NCBI GenBank assembly: GCA_017404785.1
Contig: JAFRBQ010000009.1
Location: 1-64,000, forward strand
Length of the DNA: 64,000 bases
DNA from: Erysipelotrichaceae bacterium
GTDB lineage: Bacteria; Bacillota_I; Bacilli_A; Erysipelotrichales; Erysipelotrichaceae
Direction of reading: 5' to 3'
The notes below the pieces were generated by a model that saw only the letters and a program-made list of their open reading frames with translations, made no database searches and was not told the DNA's origin. The first letter of the stretch is position 1. Each line of letters begins with the position of its first letter. Below, piece by piece: positions 34,501-42,051 of the stretch. The position numbers were made by a program, and so were the translations under genes.

Positions 34501-34913
34501 ATATTCCGCCTCAGAAAACCAATCAGATTTATACTCCAAGATGGGTTGTAAAGATGATGATTGATAAACTTGAGAACGAAAATCCTGGGTGCTTCGATGA
34601 TCCGGATAAAACATTTGCAGATCTATATATGAAATCAGGTCTATATATAACTGAGATTGTAAAAAAACTATACAATAGCGAAGCAATAAAAACCGCGTAT
34701 CCAGACGATAAAGAAAGGCTCAGACATATCTTTACTAAACAGGTATATGGTATGGCTCCAACAAGAATAATTTATCTGATTGCAACTAATTATATACTTG
34801 GATTTGATGAGAATCTTAAACTTGAAACCAGCAACTTTGTTGAAGCCGATGCTGCAGAAGCATCAAAAAAAGGCAAACTTGATAAGCTGGTTAATAAGTA
34901 TTTCAAGTCATAG
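31593..34913 (+). CDS. GIY-YIG nuclease / SF2 helicase restriction subunit
   Basis: A 1106-residue protein. Residues about 10-95 form a T5orf172/GIY-YIG-like nuclease domain (MIYAYNTPG...WTKIGYT...VKERIEQ). A superfamily 2 helicase follows: Walker A KPRFGKTLTSYD (about 150), motif II VDESQEG, motif III LSGTPFKQ and a C-terminal RecA lobe to about 620. A long charged coiled coil (about 690-870) leads to a terminal methyltransferase-like segment (IYTPRWVVKMMIDKLE...FADLYMKSGLYITEIV), which ends where an NPPY module would normally begin. It sits two bases after the broken methyltransferase gene. Confidence 0.82.
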   Translation: MPVIKSFTKISPMIYAYNTPGVTYHDGWTKIGYTEKQTVKERIEQQTHTAGIQYKISWMDNALYKDGTGDRFTDHEFHSYLETNKKVEREKGTEWFKTSGQESKQYFDSFAMRLDDEDVNHSNYVLRSEQVRAVQETKDYFETGGKEFLWNAKPRFGKTLTSYDLIRQMNFKNVLIVTNRPSIANSWVDDFNEFISWQTDYIFIAQTDSIANKPGVVSRDEYTKMMIDAATKGKELGMIAFVSLQDLKGSAFFGGKFDKLQWINTINFDLMIVDESQEGVSTAKTERAFDNIHRDHTLYLSGTPFKQLASDQFTKQQIFNWSYADEQEAKKNWNSDSTNPYEVLPTLSMFTYQLSNMIYEKMLKASDMTKDSEAVDFAFDLNEFFATNEAGRFIHEEEIKKFLKTLSTNEKYPFSTPELRKEMSHTLWLLNRIASARALAKLLQNDPVFSEYEIVLAAGDGKIDDVDAIEKSFDKVKKAIAENNKTITLSVGQLTVGVTIPEWSGVLMLCNLQSASSYMQAAFRAQNPYAYDENGTYYRKENAYLYDFDPARTLIIFDEYANNLTADTAGGRGTTEDRKNNITRLLNFFPVIGEDDEGKMVELDAQQVLSIPRKIKSQDVVRKGFMSNFLFANISNIFGAPNVVTNILKKIAPAHEEGTKKDDKTDAASKISLDNNGEVEVSEEFVVGKSKKIFGEKIYEKLENKVDKNLPSVSDSINTSSQTKQVDKLVEDITKSISNTIKEQVVLPAFDEYDPKKSVKNRIEKEVETEVNNKMSKIGEDYKQTINIAQVEHNRRINEAETQAEIKQADEELSKKMNEAISAFQTGIQDITKEIIQSKPEEIVLKLEKSKKEEEKKSVEDSIRDHLRGFSRTIPSFVMAYGDENLTLANFDDYTEDDVFREVTSITEEEFRFLRDGGDIVNPKTGETEHFDGHLFDETVFNDSIKEFLRIKKKLANYFDESQEEDIFDYIPPQKTNQIYTPRWVVKMMIDKLENENPGCFDDPDKTFADLYMKSGLYITEIVKKLYNSEAIKTAYPDDKERLRHIFTKQVYGMAPTRIIYLIATNYILGFDENLKLETSNFVEADAAEASKKGKLDKLVNKYFKS

Positions 34914-34921
34914 TATCATAG

Positions 34922-34980
34922 AAAAGTGGTAAATATTGAAAAATATTATGAAAATATTATTGATATATTACCACTTTTTT
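34922..34980 (+). terminator. Large hairpin / terminator after the helicase gene
   Basis: AAAAGTGGTAA (34922-34932) and TTACCACTTTT (34968-34978) form a perfect 11-bp stem around an AT-rich loop with repeated AATATT, followed by T. TTGATA lies inside the loop at a distance that could serve as the -35 for the next gene. Confidence 0.6.
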
Positions 34981-34994
34981 GATACTCTTTAGGT

Positions 34995-35219
34995 ATGGAA
35001 AACAAGAAGAACAATTTCAAAAGGGTTGCCGAAAATAGAACAAACAAGATCATCAATATGATTTCTTTGCTGGGCAATCTTGATAATACTTCCTTCTATG
35101 AATATACGGATGAAGAGGTAGAAGCGATTTTTAGTGCTATCCAGACGGAGCTGGACAAGCAGCATGAAAAGCTCATTAAAAAGAATAATAATGGGAAGAA
35201 AAAGAGGTTTGAATTATGA
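34995..35219 (+). CDS. Small 74-aa charged protein, first gene of the second cargo operon
   Basis: A lysine/asparagine-rich helical protein (NNFKRVAENRTNKIINMISLLGNLDNTSFYEYTDEEVEAIFSAI...). This resembles the small ribosome-site-poor leader genes often found before sigma-like or restriction genes, but no family is certain. It overlaps the start of the 935-aa gene by four bases (ATGA), which argues that it is real and coupled to it. Confidence 0.6.
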   Translation: MENKKNNFKRVAENRTNKIINMISLLGNLDNTSFYEYTDEEVEAIFSAIQTELDKQHEKLIKKNNNGKKKRFEL

Positions 35220-38023
35220 TGGGCAATCTCTTTTTTAAGCTTACTAACTCATCAGAAAAGTATACTGAAGAGCATTTGAGTTCATTGATCGAAGAAATAC
35301 TGGATAAGAATTCTGATGTTACTCCAGAATATCTGATCGGATGCATTCGGCCATATTATCCAAATGTAGCTATCAATTATAGCGCTTTCTGCGAATTTGT
35401 TTCTGAAAAGTATGGAATCAGCAAACAGAAGAAAAGCAGGATCAATTATTTTTTCAAATTGCAGAATACAGCAAAAGAATATACTGAGAAAGCACTTATC
35501 GAAAAAATAGACTCTCTTCTTCAGGATTCACCAAAATCCGTTGAAGAGATTATTGAGATGCTTGATGATATGTATTCCTGTAATATTAATCATTCAGCAA
35601 TTAAGCAACTTATCAAAAGAAATTACTCAGTAGTAAACAAGCTGGTTCTTCCTGTAAAACAGGATAGATCAGACGATAGCAAAACCGCCAATATCGAAAT
35701 AGCTAAAAAAACCGGTAATGATTTTGATAACATGCTTAAAAAAATGGAATATTTATCTGTTATCGGCAGTAATGTGCTAAGAAACAACGAAGATCTTTTC
35801 AGACAGTTGTACAATACTATCAATCAAGATGAATATAAAATAATGGATGCCGTTCTTCTTGTTATGTCCATAGTGAAAAAACAGGAGTTATTAGATCTTG
35901 ATTCCTGCGTTGATGTGTGCATTGATATAAACAACAATGTTGATTACTACACAAATGTTTTGTCAGAGTCTGTAAACAGAATTGATAAAAGCAATTCAGA
36001 TCTAAGTTGTTCAACTTACATCAACAATACATTCATTCTGCAATTACTTGGTACACAAGATATCAAAACCGTGGGAAATATAATCAACTCAAGAATAGAT
36101 AACCTGATTGTATCCTTTTCCCCTGATCTTCCAGGATGTATTAAAGCGATTGATGCAATATCCGAGTCAATAACTGCTCTTACTGTAGACGCCATCCAAA
36201 AAGTCTTTTATGAAGCATTTGATGAAAGAACATTAGAAATCCTTTACAGAAGAAACGGATTTTTAACTGGTGAAAGCGAAACTTTGGAGGCACTTGGAAG
36301 TCGTTATGGTCTTACCAAAGAAAGAGTGAGACAGGTCGAAAGCAAAGGTAATCAGAGAATAAAACTATTTTCAAAGTCTTTAGAGCAATCCGTAAAGATG
36401 TTTTTCAGGATGCACATAAATGAAAAAGGATTCTCGTATAAAAAACTTAATGAACTATGTGACGAAGTTGGAGATCCTTCCCTCGTATACAATATTTGCT
36501 TACTCTTACATCATATGGACATCAACTATAAATACAATCATCATTACTGTTTGGTTTTTGATGCCGATATTATAGAGATCAGCGACATTGAAAAAGCAGT
36601 AGAAGACAAATATGGGAAGCTGATGACACAAAAACAATACAACAGCGCTACAGACCTTGAGAAAGAAATAATAGAAAGTATCTATTCAGTCTGCGGTAAG
36701 GATCGCAATATGTACAGACTGAAGAAGTTCAACAGAACAAGTTATCTTGTTGATCTGATAGCAGAACTGTTTTCGAAAGGATATGGCTTATACAGTGATG
36801 ATGATTATGACAGACTAATTACCGAGTATAAAAATCGTTTAGGTGAAGAGGTTGATATTCCTTCAAAACCTGCTGTAAGAGGCCTTTTGGGTAGAGATAT
36901 TTTCTGTCTTTATGATAGAGGAAAATACATGCTTAGAAACGAATGTGGAGAGATACCAATAGAGATCCTGGAAAGAATGATTGAATTTATACGCGATCAT
37001 TTACCTATGGTAGATTACGATTCAATATATACGACTTTTGAAGATGAATTAAATGATATTGGTATCAACAACAAATATCACATGAAAGGATTATTGGATC
37101 CGTTGCTCCCTGAAGATCTAACCACAAGAAGAGATTACATTACTGCAGCAGAAAACCAGATTTCAGCTACCGAAGCAAGAAAACAGTATATGAGGAGCTT
37201 TGAGGGCCCATTTACCCTGAATGATCTTTTGAAAAAGTATCCGGGTGTAAAACCATATGTTTTCAGTTTTCTGTTATATGAAGAAGCTAAAAACGGTTTA
37301 ATCCAGATCGATGTTCAGAAATATATTTATTCAAATCGTATAACAGTAACAGAGAAACAAAAAGAAAAACTTAAAGAGATAATTGAGAATCTATTTGAAA
37401 TAAATAAGACCAGGATATTATCATCACGAAAAATCTATGCAAAACTGAGAATATCCTATCCTGAACTTCTTGAAGAAATGGATGTTGTTACAAATCAATA
37501 CGCTATGTTCTCTGTCGTAAAATATGTACTTGGAAATGATTATTATTTTGATAGACCATATATATCTAAAGATGCATTCGATGAAAAAGGAATTACAACA
37601 AAAGGTTTAATAGTCAATTACTTAAGATCCTACGATACGATCGACTATGATTTATACAAGAATTATTGCTTGAAGATGAATATCCCGTTCATGTATACAT
37701 TCATGAGTCTGGTTGATGAACTGCAGGATGAGTATGTTCAACTTGATGGTAGAAGAATGACACGCAAAAGCGAATTGAATTTACCCGATAAAACAATAAA
37801 TGAAATTAGGCAGATCATAGAAATGATATTTGGTCGTACTGCCGAAATCAATACAGCAACTTTCACCGGATATGCATTGTTACCACAAATAAAATATCAG
37901 TGGAATAAACATGTATTCGCCGGAATTGTTAGGAGTTACTTAAGTGATATATGCGAGGTTGAAAACATAACGAGAGGAGCTTTGTCAGAAGCGGTAGACT
38001 ACAAAATCAGGAGGTACGAATAA
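35216..38023 (+). CDS. Large protein with sigma-70 region-4-like helix-turn-helix
   Basis: A 935-residue protein. Two N-terminal repeats start FFKLTNSSEKYTEEHL and FFKLQNTAKEYTEKAL (about 4 and 80). At about 330-390 it contains TLEALGSRYGLTKERVRQVESKGNQRIK, the exact style of sigma-70 region 4, where the second helix reads the -35 element. The remaining 550 residues look like repeated winged-helix units (LEILERMIEFIRDHLP..., FTLNDLLKKYPGVKPYVF...). No enzymatic motif is visible. The operon context (GHKL ATPase next, one-base overlap) suggests a DNA-sensing or targeting subunit. Confidence 0.7.
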   Translation: MMGNLFFKLTNSSEKYTEEHLSSLIEEILDKNSDVTPEYLIGCIRPYYPNVAINYSAFCEFVSEKYGISKQKKSRINYFFKLQNTAKEYTEKALIEKIDSLLQDSPKSVEEIIEMLDDMYSCNINHSAIKQLIKRNYSVVNKLVLPVKQDRSDDSKTANIEIAKKTGNDFDNMLKKMEYLSVIGSNVLRNNEDLFRQLYNTINQDEYKIMDAVLLVMSIVKKQELLDLDSCVDVCIDINNNVDYYTNVLSESVNRIDKSNSDLSCSTYINNTFILQLLGTQDIKTVGNIINSRIDNLIVSFSPDLPGCIKAIDAISESITALTVDAIQKVFYEAFDERTLEILYRRNGFLTGESETLEALGSRYGLTKERVRQVESKGNQRIKLFSKSLEQSVKMFFRMHINEKGFSYKKLNELCDEVGDPSLVYNICLLLHHMDINYKYNHHYCLVFDADIIEISDIEKAVEDKYGKLMTQKQYNSATDLEKEIIESIYSVCGKDRNMYRLKKFNRTSYLVDLIAELFSKGYGLYSDDDYDRLITEYKNRLGEEVDIPSKPAVRGLLGRDIFCLYDRGKYMLRNECGEIPIEILERMIEFIRDHLPMVDYDSIYTTFEDELNDIGINNKYHMKGLLDPLLPEDLTTRRDYITAAENQISATEARKQYMRSFEGPFTLNDLLKKYPGVKPYVFSFLLYEEAKNGLIQIDVQKYIYSNRITVTEKQKEKLKEIIENLFEINKTRILSSRKIYAKLRISYPELLEEMDVVTNQYAMFSVVKYVLGNDYYFDRPYISKDAFDEKGITTKGLIVNYLRSYDTIDYDLYKNYCLKMNIPFMYTFMSLVDELQDEYVQLDGRRMTRKSELNLPDKTINEIRQIIEMIFGRTAEINTATFTGYALLPQIKYQWNKHVFAGIVRSYLSDICEVENITRGALSEAVDYKIRRYE

Positions 38024-39942
38024 TGGAAGACATTAGATGGAGATTCCCAGGCAACAATTACACTGCGGATAATGGATTAGATACCGCAGATATGGAAACC
38101 TTCAAAAAGGATGCTATTTCCTCTTTGGCGAGAGAAGTTTGTCAAAACTCAATAGATGCAAAGAATAATGATGTTGAAGGACCGGTACTTTTGGAATTCC
38201 ATTCTTTTGAAGTTGACAGAAACAACATCCCTGATATAGACGATATTGATAAACAGATTGATGCGTGTATTGATACTTGGAGCCTGAACGCTAAAATTAA
38301 AAAGCAGTTGACAGTAATGTCTGACCAGATTAAAAAAGACAAGATCGTTTGCCTTCGTATCAGTGATTTTAATACCACTGGATTGGTTGGCGTATATGGA
38401 GGAGACAATACACCGTGGCATTATTTGGTTCATGGTTCGGGTCTTTCTGATAAAAGTGCAACAAGCGGCGGATCCAAAGGTATTGGTAAGTTTGCCACTT
38501 TTGTAACTTCTCACTTCAATTCCGTTTTTTATTCGACAAGAACAATAAAGAATGAATCAGGATACGAAGGCATATGTAAGCTCTGCTCAGCCAAACAGGA
38601 AGGTACAACTGAAAAAACGCAAGGCATCGGTTATTTTGGAAGCAACGATATGAACGAACCTATACAAGGCGAATTCGTGTTGGATCCAGATTTCAATAGA
38701 TCAGAAAACGATTATGGCAGCGATATTTTTATCGTTGGTTTCAAATCACCTGATGGATGGAAGAGAGATATTATTTCAAAAATCCTGGATAGCTTTATGG
38801 CTGCGATAGTATTTAATTCTCTGAGAATCGATGTCGATGGTATAGAAATAAATTCTGAAACATTGAAAGATGTTGTGTTCAACGATCTTTATATCAACAA
38901 AAACATGAAAAAGAGCATTGTCTCCCAGTATATGCTTTTGACCGATACTGAACACAGATATGAAGATGTTATAACCGTTCAAGAGTATGGGAATGCTCGT
39001 TTATATCTGATGGAATTCTCAGGTGAAGATGAACAATACGCAACAAACAACTGCGTAATGATTCGATATCCTTATATGAAAATCAAGGAATTGAATAGGA
39101 TATCTTCTCTTCCTTGTAGTGCGCTCTGCATTATTGAAAACAATCAGTTAAACACAATACTCAGAAATGTTGAGAATCCGCAGCATACCAACTGGGAATT
39201 CAATAGAATTGAAGACCCTTCTGAAAAAGCCGAAGTACAAGCTATTTATAAAGATCTGCTTGATCAGATCAGAGACAATATTACAAGACACCTGGCAAGT
39301 AGTGATGATACAAAAACCGATTTAGAAGGTGCAGGTGAATACTTGCCTATCACGGAAAACGATGACAAAAAGAGCAAAAATGAAGGCCAGAAAAAGATCA
39401 TCGATAAACCAAATATACGCAAAAATAAAGTTAAAGCAAAAAATATCAACATGAACGCATCAATCGAAGATCCAAATGGAAATGGTGTCGAAGTTGACTT
39501 CTTGAATGCAAATGACGAAGGCGAAGAAGAACAGGTAGTTCCTTCTGGAAACAATAAAGGTGGTGGAGGATCATTACATGGCGATAATGAAGAACATGGT
39601 GACCCAGATCCAAACGGCCATATCGGATTAAGGCACGCCGAATTAAGAGGAATGTCATATTTGTTCTATTGCAAAAATAAAAAGAATAGAGAATATGGCG
39701 TATCATTCTCTTCTGATTTTGATGAAGATGAAGCATATTTTGAACTGTACGCAGTTGATGATGCTGGCGGAAAGGATCAGGTTAATTTTGAAAGATGCTT
39801 CATAAATGAAATACCTGTAGAACCAATAAACGAAAGCATAATCAAGTTAAAACTTCAAAAAGGCCAAAGATACAATATTCTAATGGTTACCGATCAGGAA
39901 GACTTATTCAGTGGGGAGGTTAAGGTATATGCGTATAGGTAA
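38023..39942 (+). CDS. GHKL-fold ATPase (MutL/MORC/Hsp90-like)
   Basis: A 639-residue ATPase. The Bergerat fold motifs are clear: N box LAREVCQNSIDAKN (about 34), G1 box CLRISDFNTTGLVGVYGG (about 110) and G2 box GGSKGIGKFATF (about 148). There is no histidine-kinase phosphoacceptor, so it belongs with the MutL/MORC-type ATPases that occur in restriction neighbourhoods. A linker rich in Asn, Gly and Glu (about 430-545) joins a C-terminal domain. TAATG overlap links it to the preceding gene. Confidence 0.78.
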   Translation: MEDIRWRFPGNNYTADNGLDTADMETFKKDAISSLAREVCQNSIDAKNNDVEGPVLLEFHSFEVDRNNIPDIDDIDKQIDACIDTWSLNAKIKKQLTVMSDQIKKDKIVCLRISDFNTTGLVGVYGGDNTPWHYLVHGSGLSDKSATSGGSKGIGKFATFVTSHFNSVFYSTRTIKNESGYEGICKLCSAKQEGTTEKTQGIGYFGSNDMNEPIQGEFVLDPDFNRSENDYGSDIFIVGFKSPDGWKRDIISKILDSFMAAIVFNSLRIDVDGIEINSETLKDVVFNDLYINKNMKKSIVSQYMLLTDTEHRYEDVITVQEYGNARLYLMEFSGEDEQYATNNCVMIRYPYMKIKELNRISSLPCSALCIIENNQLNTILRNVENPQHTNWEFNRIEDPSEKAEVQAIYKDLLDQIRDNITRHLASSDDTKTDLEGAGEYLPITENDDKKSKNEGQKKIIDKPNIRKNKVKAKNINMNASIEDPNGNGVEVDFLNANDEGEEEQVVPSGNNKGGGGSLHGDNEEHGDPDPNGHIGLRHAELRGMSYLFYCKNKKNREYGVSFSSDFDEDEAYFELYAVDDAGGKDQVNFERCFINEIPVEPINESIIKLKLQKGQRYNILMVTDQEDLFSGEVKVYAYR

Positions 39943-40837
39943 AAGATTATTTCCATATCCTGTACTTAATAGTGAGAAGGTCTATTCTCAATACAAGGAG
40001 AGCAGCTTTTCGCTTTCTTATGAAGATGGCATATCTGAAGATAAGCAGTTTTACGAACTGAATAATCTACATTGTGACATAGATAGCGAATTGCTAATAA
40101 GGCTTATAAAAGACGATAAAGCAGAGATCATTTGTGTTATCGAATGCCCAAGTACAATGTTTCGGCGGAAGTATGTTCTCCCGTTGGAAGGAATGGATCT
40201 TGCAATTCCTTTGACTGATCTGAACAATAAAGTCAATGTTTCGGCGTTCGTTGCAGCAAAGGAAGAAATAAATGATTATCAGTCTGATGATTTCTTGAAC
40301 GGTTACGAAGATATCTCATTTACGATTGAAAAGCACGATATCCTGGCAGCTGATGACGGTTTTGTAAATACTATCGACTTTGATGATTTTGAAGATAATA
40401 AGCAAAAATCAATTTTCCTTGTAATAAAGGACAAGAATATCACGGATGGCACGATGCGAGTCGAATATGATTCTGATAAGATCACCATATGTCTTCCGGA
40501 GAAAGAATGGAATGAATACGATAAGACAAAGCGTATCTCCAAATTCGAAAGTCTGTATTTTTCTGTTATAGCAATTCCGGCTTTGGGATATGCACTATCC
40601 TGTTTGCAGAGGAATGATCCGTCTGTTGATATTCTCAAAATAGATTACAGATGGTTCAATTCTTTCGCTGCAGCATACAAGAATTATCATGGTGAAGAGC
40701 TGACCGATGATGTTTTTATCAAGATGAATACCAACTTGGAATCTCAAATGGTATTGAACAATCCTGTTACAAAAGCTGTAGATCAGATATTTGGATTTAC
40801 AATCGGATTAAACGGAGGTGATGATAGTGTTGATTAA
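39929..40837 (+). CDS. Hypothetical 302-aa cargo protein
   Basis: No known domain is recognised. The protein has a beta-rich N-terminal half (YPVLNSEKVYSQYKESSFSLSYEDG..., IICVIECPSTMFRRKYVLP) and a helical C-terminal part. ATG 39929 is preferred over the GTG at 39911 because GGAGGTTAAGG then lies in front of it; it overlaps the GHKL gene by 14 bases. It is tightly coupled to its neighbours, so it is probably a core subunit of the same complex. Confidence 0.65.
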   Translation: MRIGKRLFPYPVLNSEKVYSQYKESSFSLSYEDGISEDKQFYELNNLHCDIDSELLIRLIKDDKAEIICVIECPSTMFRRKYVLPLEGMDLAIPLTDLNNKVNVSAFVAAKEEINDYQSDDFLNGYEDISFTIEKHDILAADDGFVNTIDFDDFEDNKQKSIFLVIKDKNITDGTMRVEYDSDKITICLPEKEWNEYDKTKRISKFESLYFSVIAIPALGYALSCLQRNDPSVDILKIDYRWFNSFAAAYKNYHGEELTDDVFIKMNTNLESQMVLNNPVTKAVDQIFGFTIGLNGGDDSVD

Positions 40838-41573
40838 TATCAAGATGATGACCGAAGAAGCATATAAAACCCTTCAGAAGAATTATAAGGAAGTATATGA
40901 AAACATCATTAACCACCCTTCTGATTCCACCTGGTTAGAATCTTTTTTGGGTTTTGAGCCTTATGAAGAAAAGAAATACACTATTGAAGACTTTGAATTA
41001 GCTGATGACGTTGATTATGGCGAGGTTGCTTATAATAACGGTATCATTCTATATGATCATCTGAATGAACTTCCACGATACATTCTTTGCAATAGTAGAT
41101 TTTGGGCATGGATAACTTTTGAAAAAGCATATAAACAAGCTCAACATAGTATAAAGATTACCAGCGCACAGATTATTAGAAAATGGTGGCTTGGCAATGA
41201 CACAAAAAGGTCATTGATGCTCGGTGTAGTTTCTAGGTCGTTTTTTAGAATTATGGTTTCAGTAGATGAAAAGGGTAATGAAAAATATAAGTATTGCAGA
41301 AGATTGTTTGAAGGAATACAGAATTATGAAATATACAGATTTTTCGTTGATAGAAGCATGGGATTGATACCAGAAGTTTCAAAAGGGTTTATAAAATCTA
41401 TTATTGAATGTGAAGAAACTTACGGGAAAGATATAATCGATCAAAAGCTTATTCGTGAAATTGTAAAAGACGCTAGAAAAATAGGAAGTGTTATGTTAGT
41501 TGATACTATGGGAGAAGATGAAATAAATCTAATACTGATGGACAAGATTAAAAGAAGGTTGTCAAATGGATAA
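40827..41573 (+). CDS. DUF6339-like protein
   Basis: A 248-residue protein with NNGIILYDHLNELPRYILCNSRFWAWITFEKAYKQA, which matches the DUF6339 style (a short helix, then a LW/FWA motif and a helical C-terminus ending in an IGSVMLVDTMGEDEI motif). Function unknown; it is linked to restriction-type operons. GTG 40827 is chosen because GGAGG (40814-40818) is eight bases upstream; the ATG at 40821 is too close. It overlaps the preceding gene by 11 bases. A degraded paralogue lies inverted at 48430-48733. Confidence 0.62.
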   Translation: MLINIKMMTEEAYKTLQKNYKEVYENIINHPSDSTWLESFLGFEPYEEKKYTIEDFELADDVDYGEVAYNNGIILYDHLNELPRYILCNSRFWAWITFEKAYKQAQHSIKITSAQIIRKWWLGNDTKRSLMLGVVSRSFFRIMVSVDEKGNEKYKYCRRLFEGIQNYEIYRFFVDRSMGLIPEVSKGFIKSIIECEETYGKDIIDQKLIREIVKDARKIGSVMLVDTMGEDEINLILMDKIKRRLSNG

Positions 41574-41601
41574 ATTGAATGAACTGTAGGAGATTGGAAT
41601 A

Positions 41602-42006
41602 ATGAAACGTGACATGGAATTGTGTAGGAAAATACTATTTGCAATTGAAAAACAGTATATCGATGCTTCAATTTACAATCTTAAAATTGAAGGGTATTCG
41701 CCGAAAGAAGTATCATACAACTCGGGTTTATTATATGAAGCAGGTTTAATTTCGGCATACAAATCACAAAACGCAGATGATCATTTATATTCTTTTGCCG
41801 TCGGACATTTAACATGGGAAGGTCACGATTTTTTAGATAAAATTCGGGAAGATACAATCTGGAATAAAACCAAATCAATAATCAAAGGTAAAGTGCTTCC
41901 TATGACTTTAGATATCATCAAGGAAGTCGCCTCTGCAATAATTTCTGCAGCTGTTCAGGGAGCAGTAAAAGGTATCGCTTCGAGTAACATAGAAATTACT
42001 GAATAG
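41602..42006 (+). CDS. DUF2513-like protein
   Basis: The 134-residue protein starts MKRDMELCRKILFAIE and has the winged-helix segment SYNSGLLYEAGLISAYKSQ and LTWEGHDFLDKIR, typical of DUF2513, a DNA-binding-like family found in phages and islands. Its C-terminus (IIKEVASAIISAAVQGAVKGIAS) is an alanine/glycine-rich helix that could be membrane active. AGGAGA precedes it. It ends the second cargo operon. A truncated paralogue lies at 48074-48349. Confidence 0.75.
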   Translation: MKRDMELCRKILFAIEKQYIDASIYNLKIEGYSPKEVSYNSGLLYEAGLISAYKSQNADDHLYSFAVGHLTWEGHDFLDKIREDTIWNKTKSIIKGKVLPMTLDIIKEVASAIISAAVQGAVKGIASSNIEITE

Positions 42007-42051
42007 ATAAATAGACTACATATTTTATTATCTTATAAACGATTAATCAAA

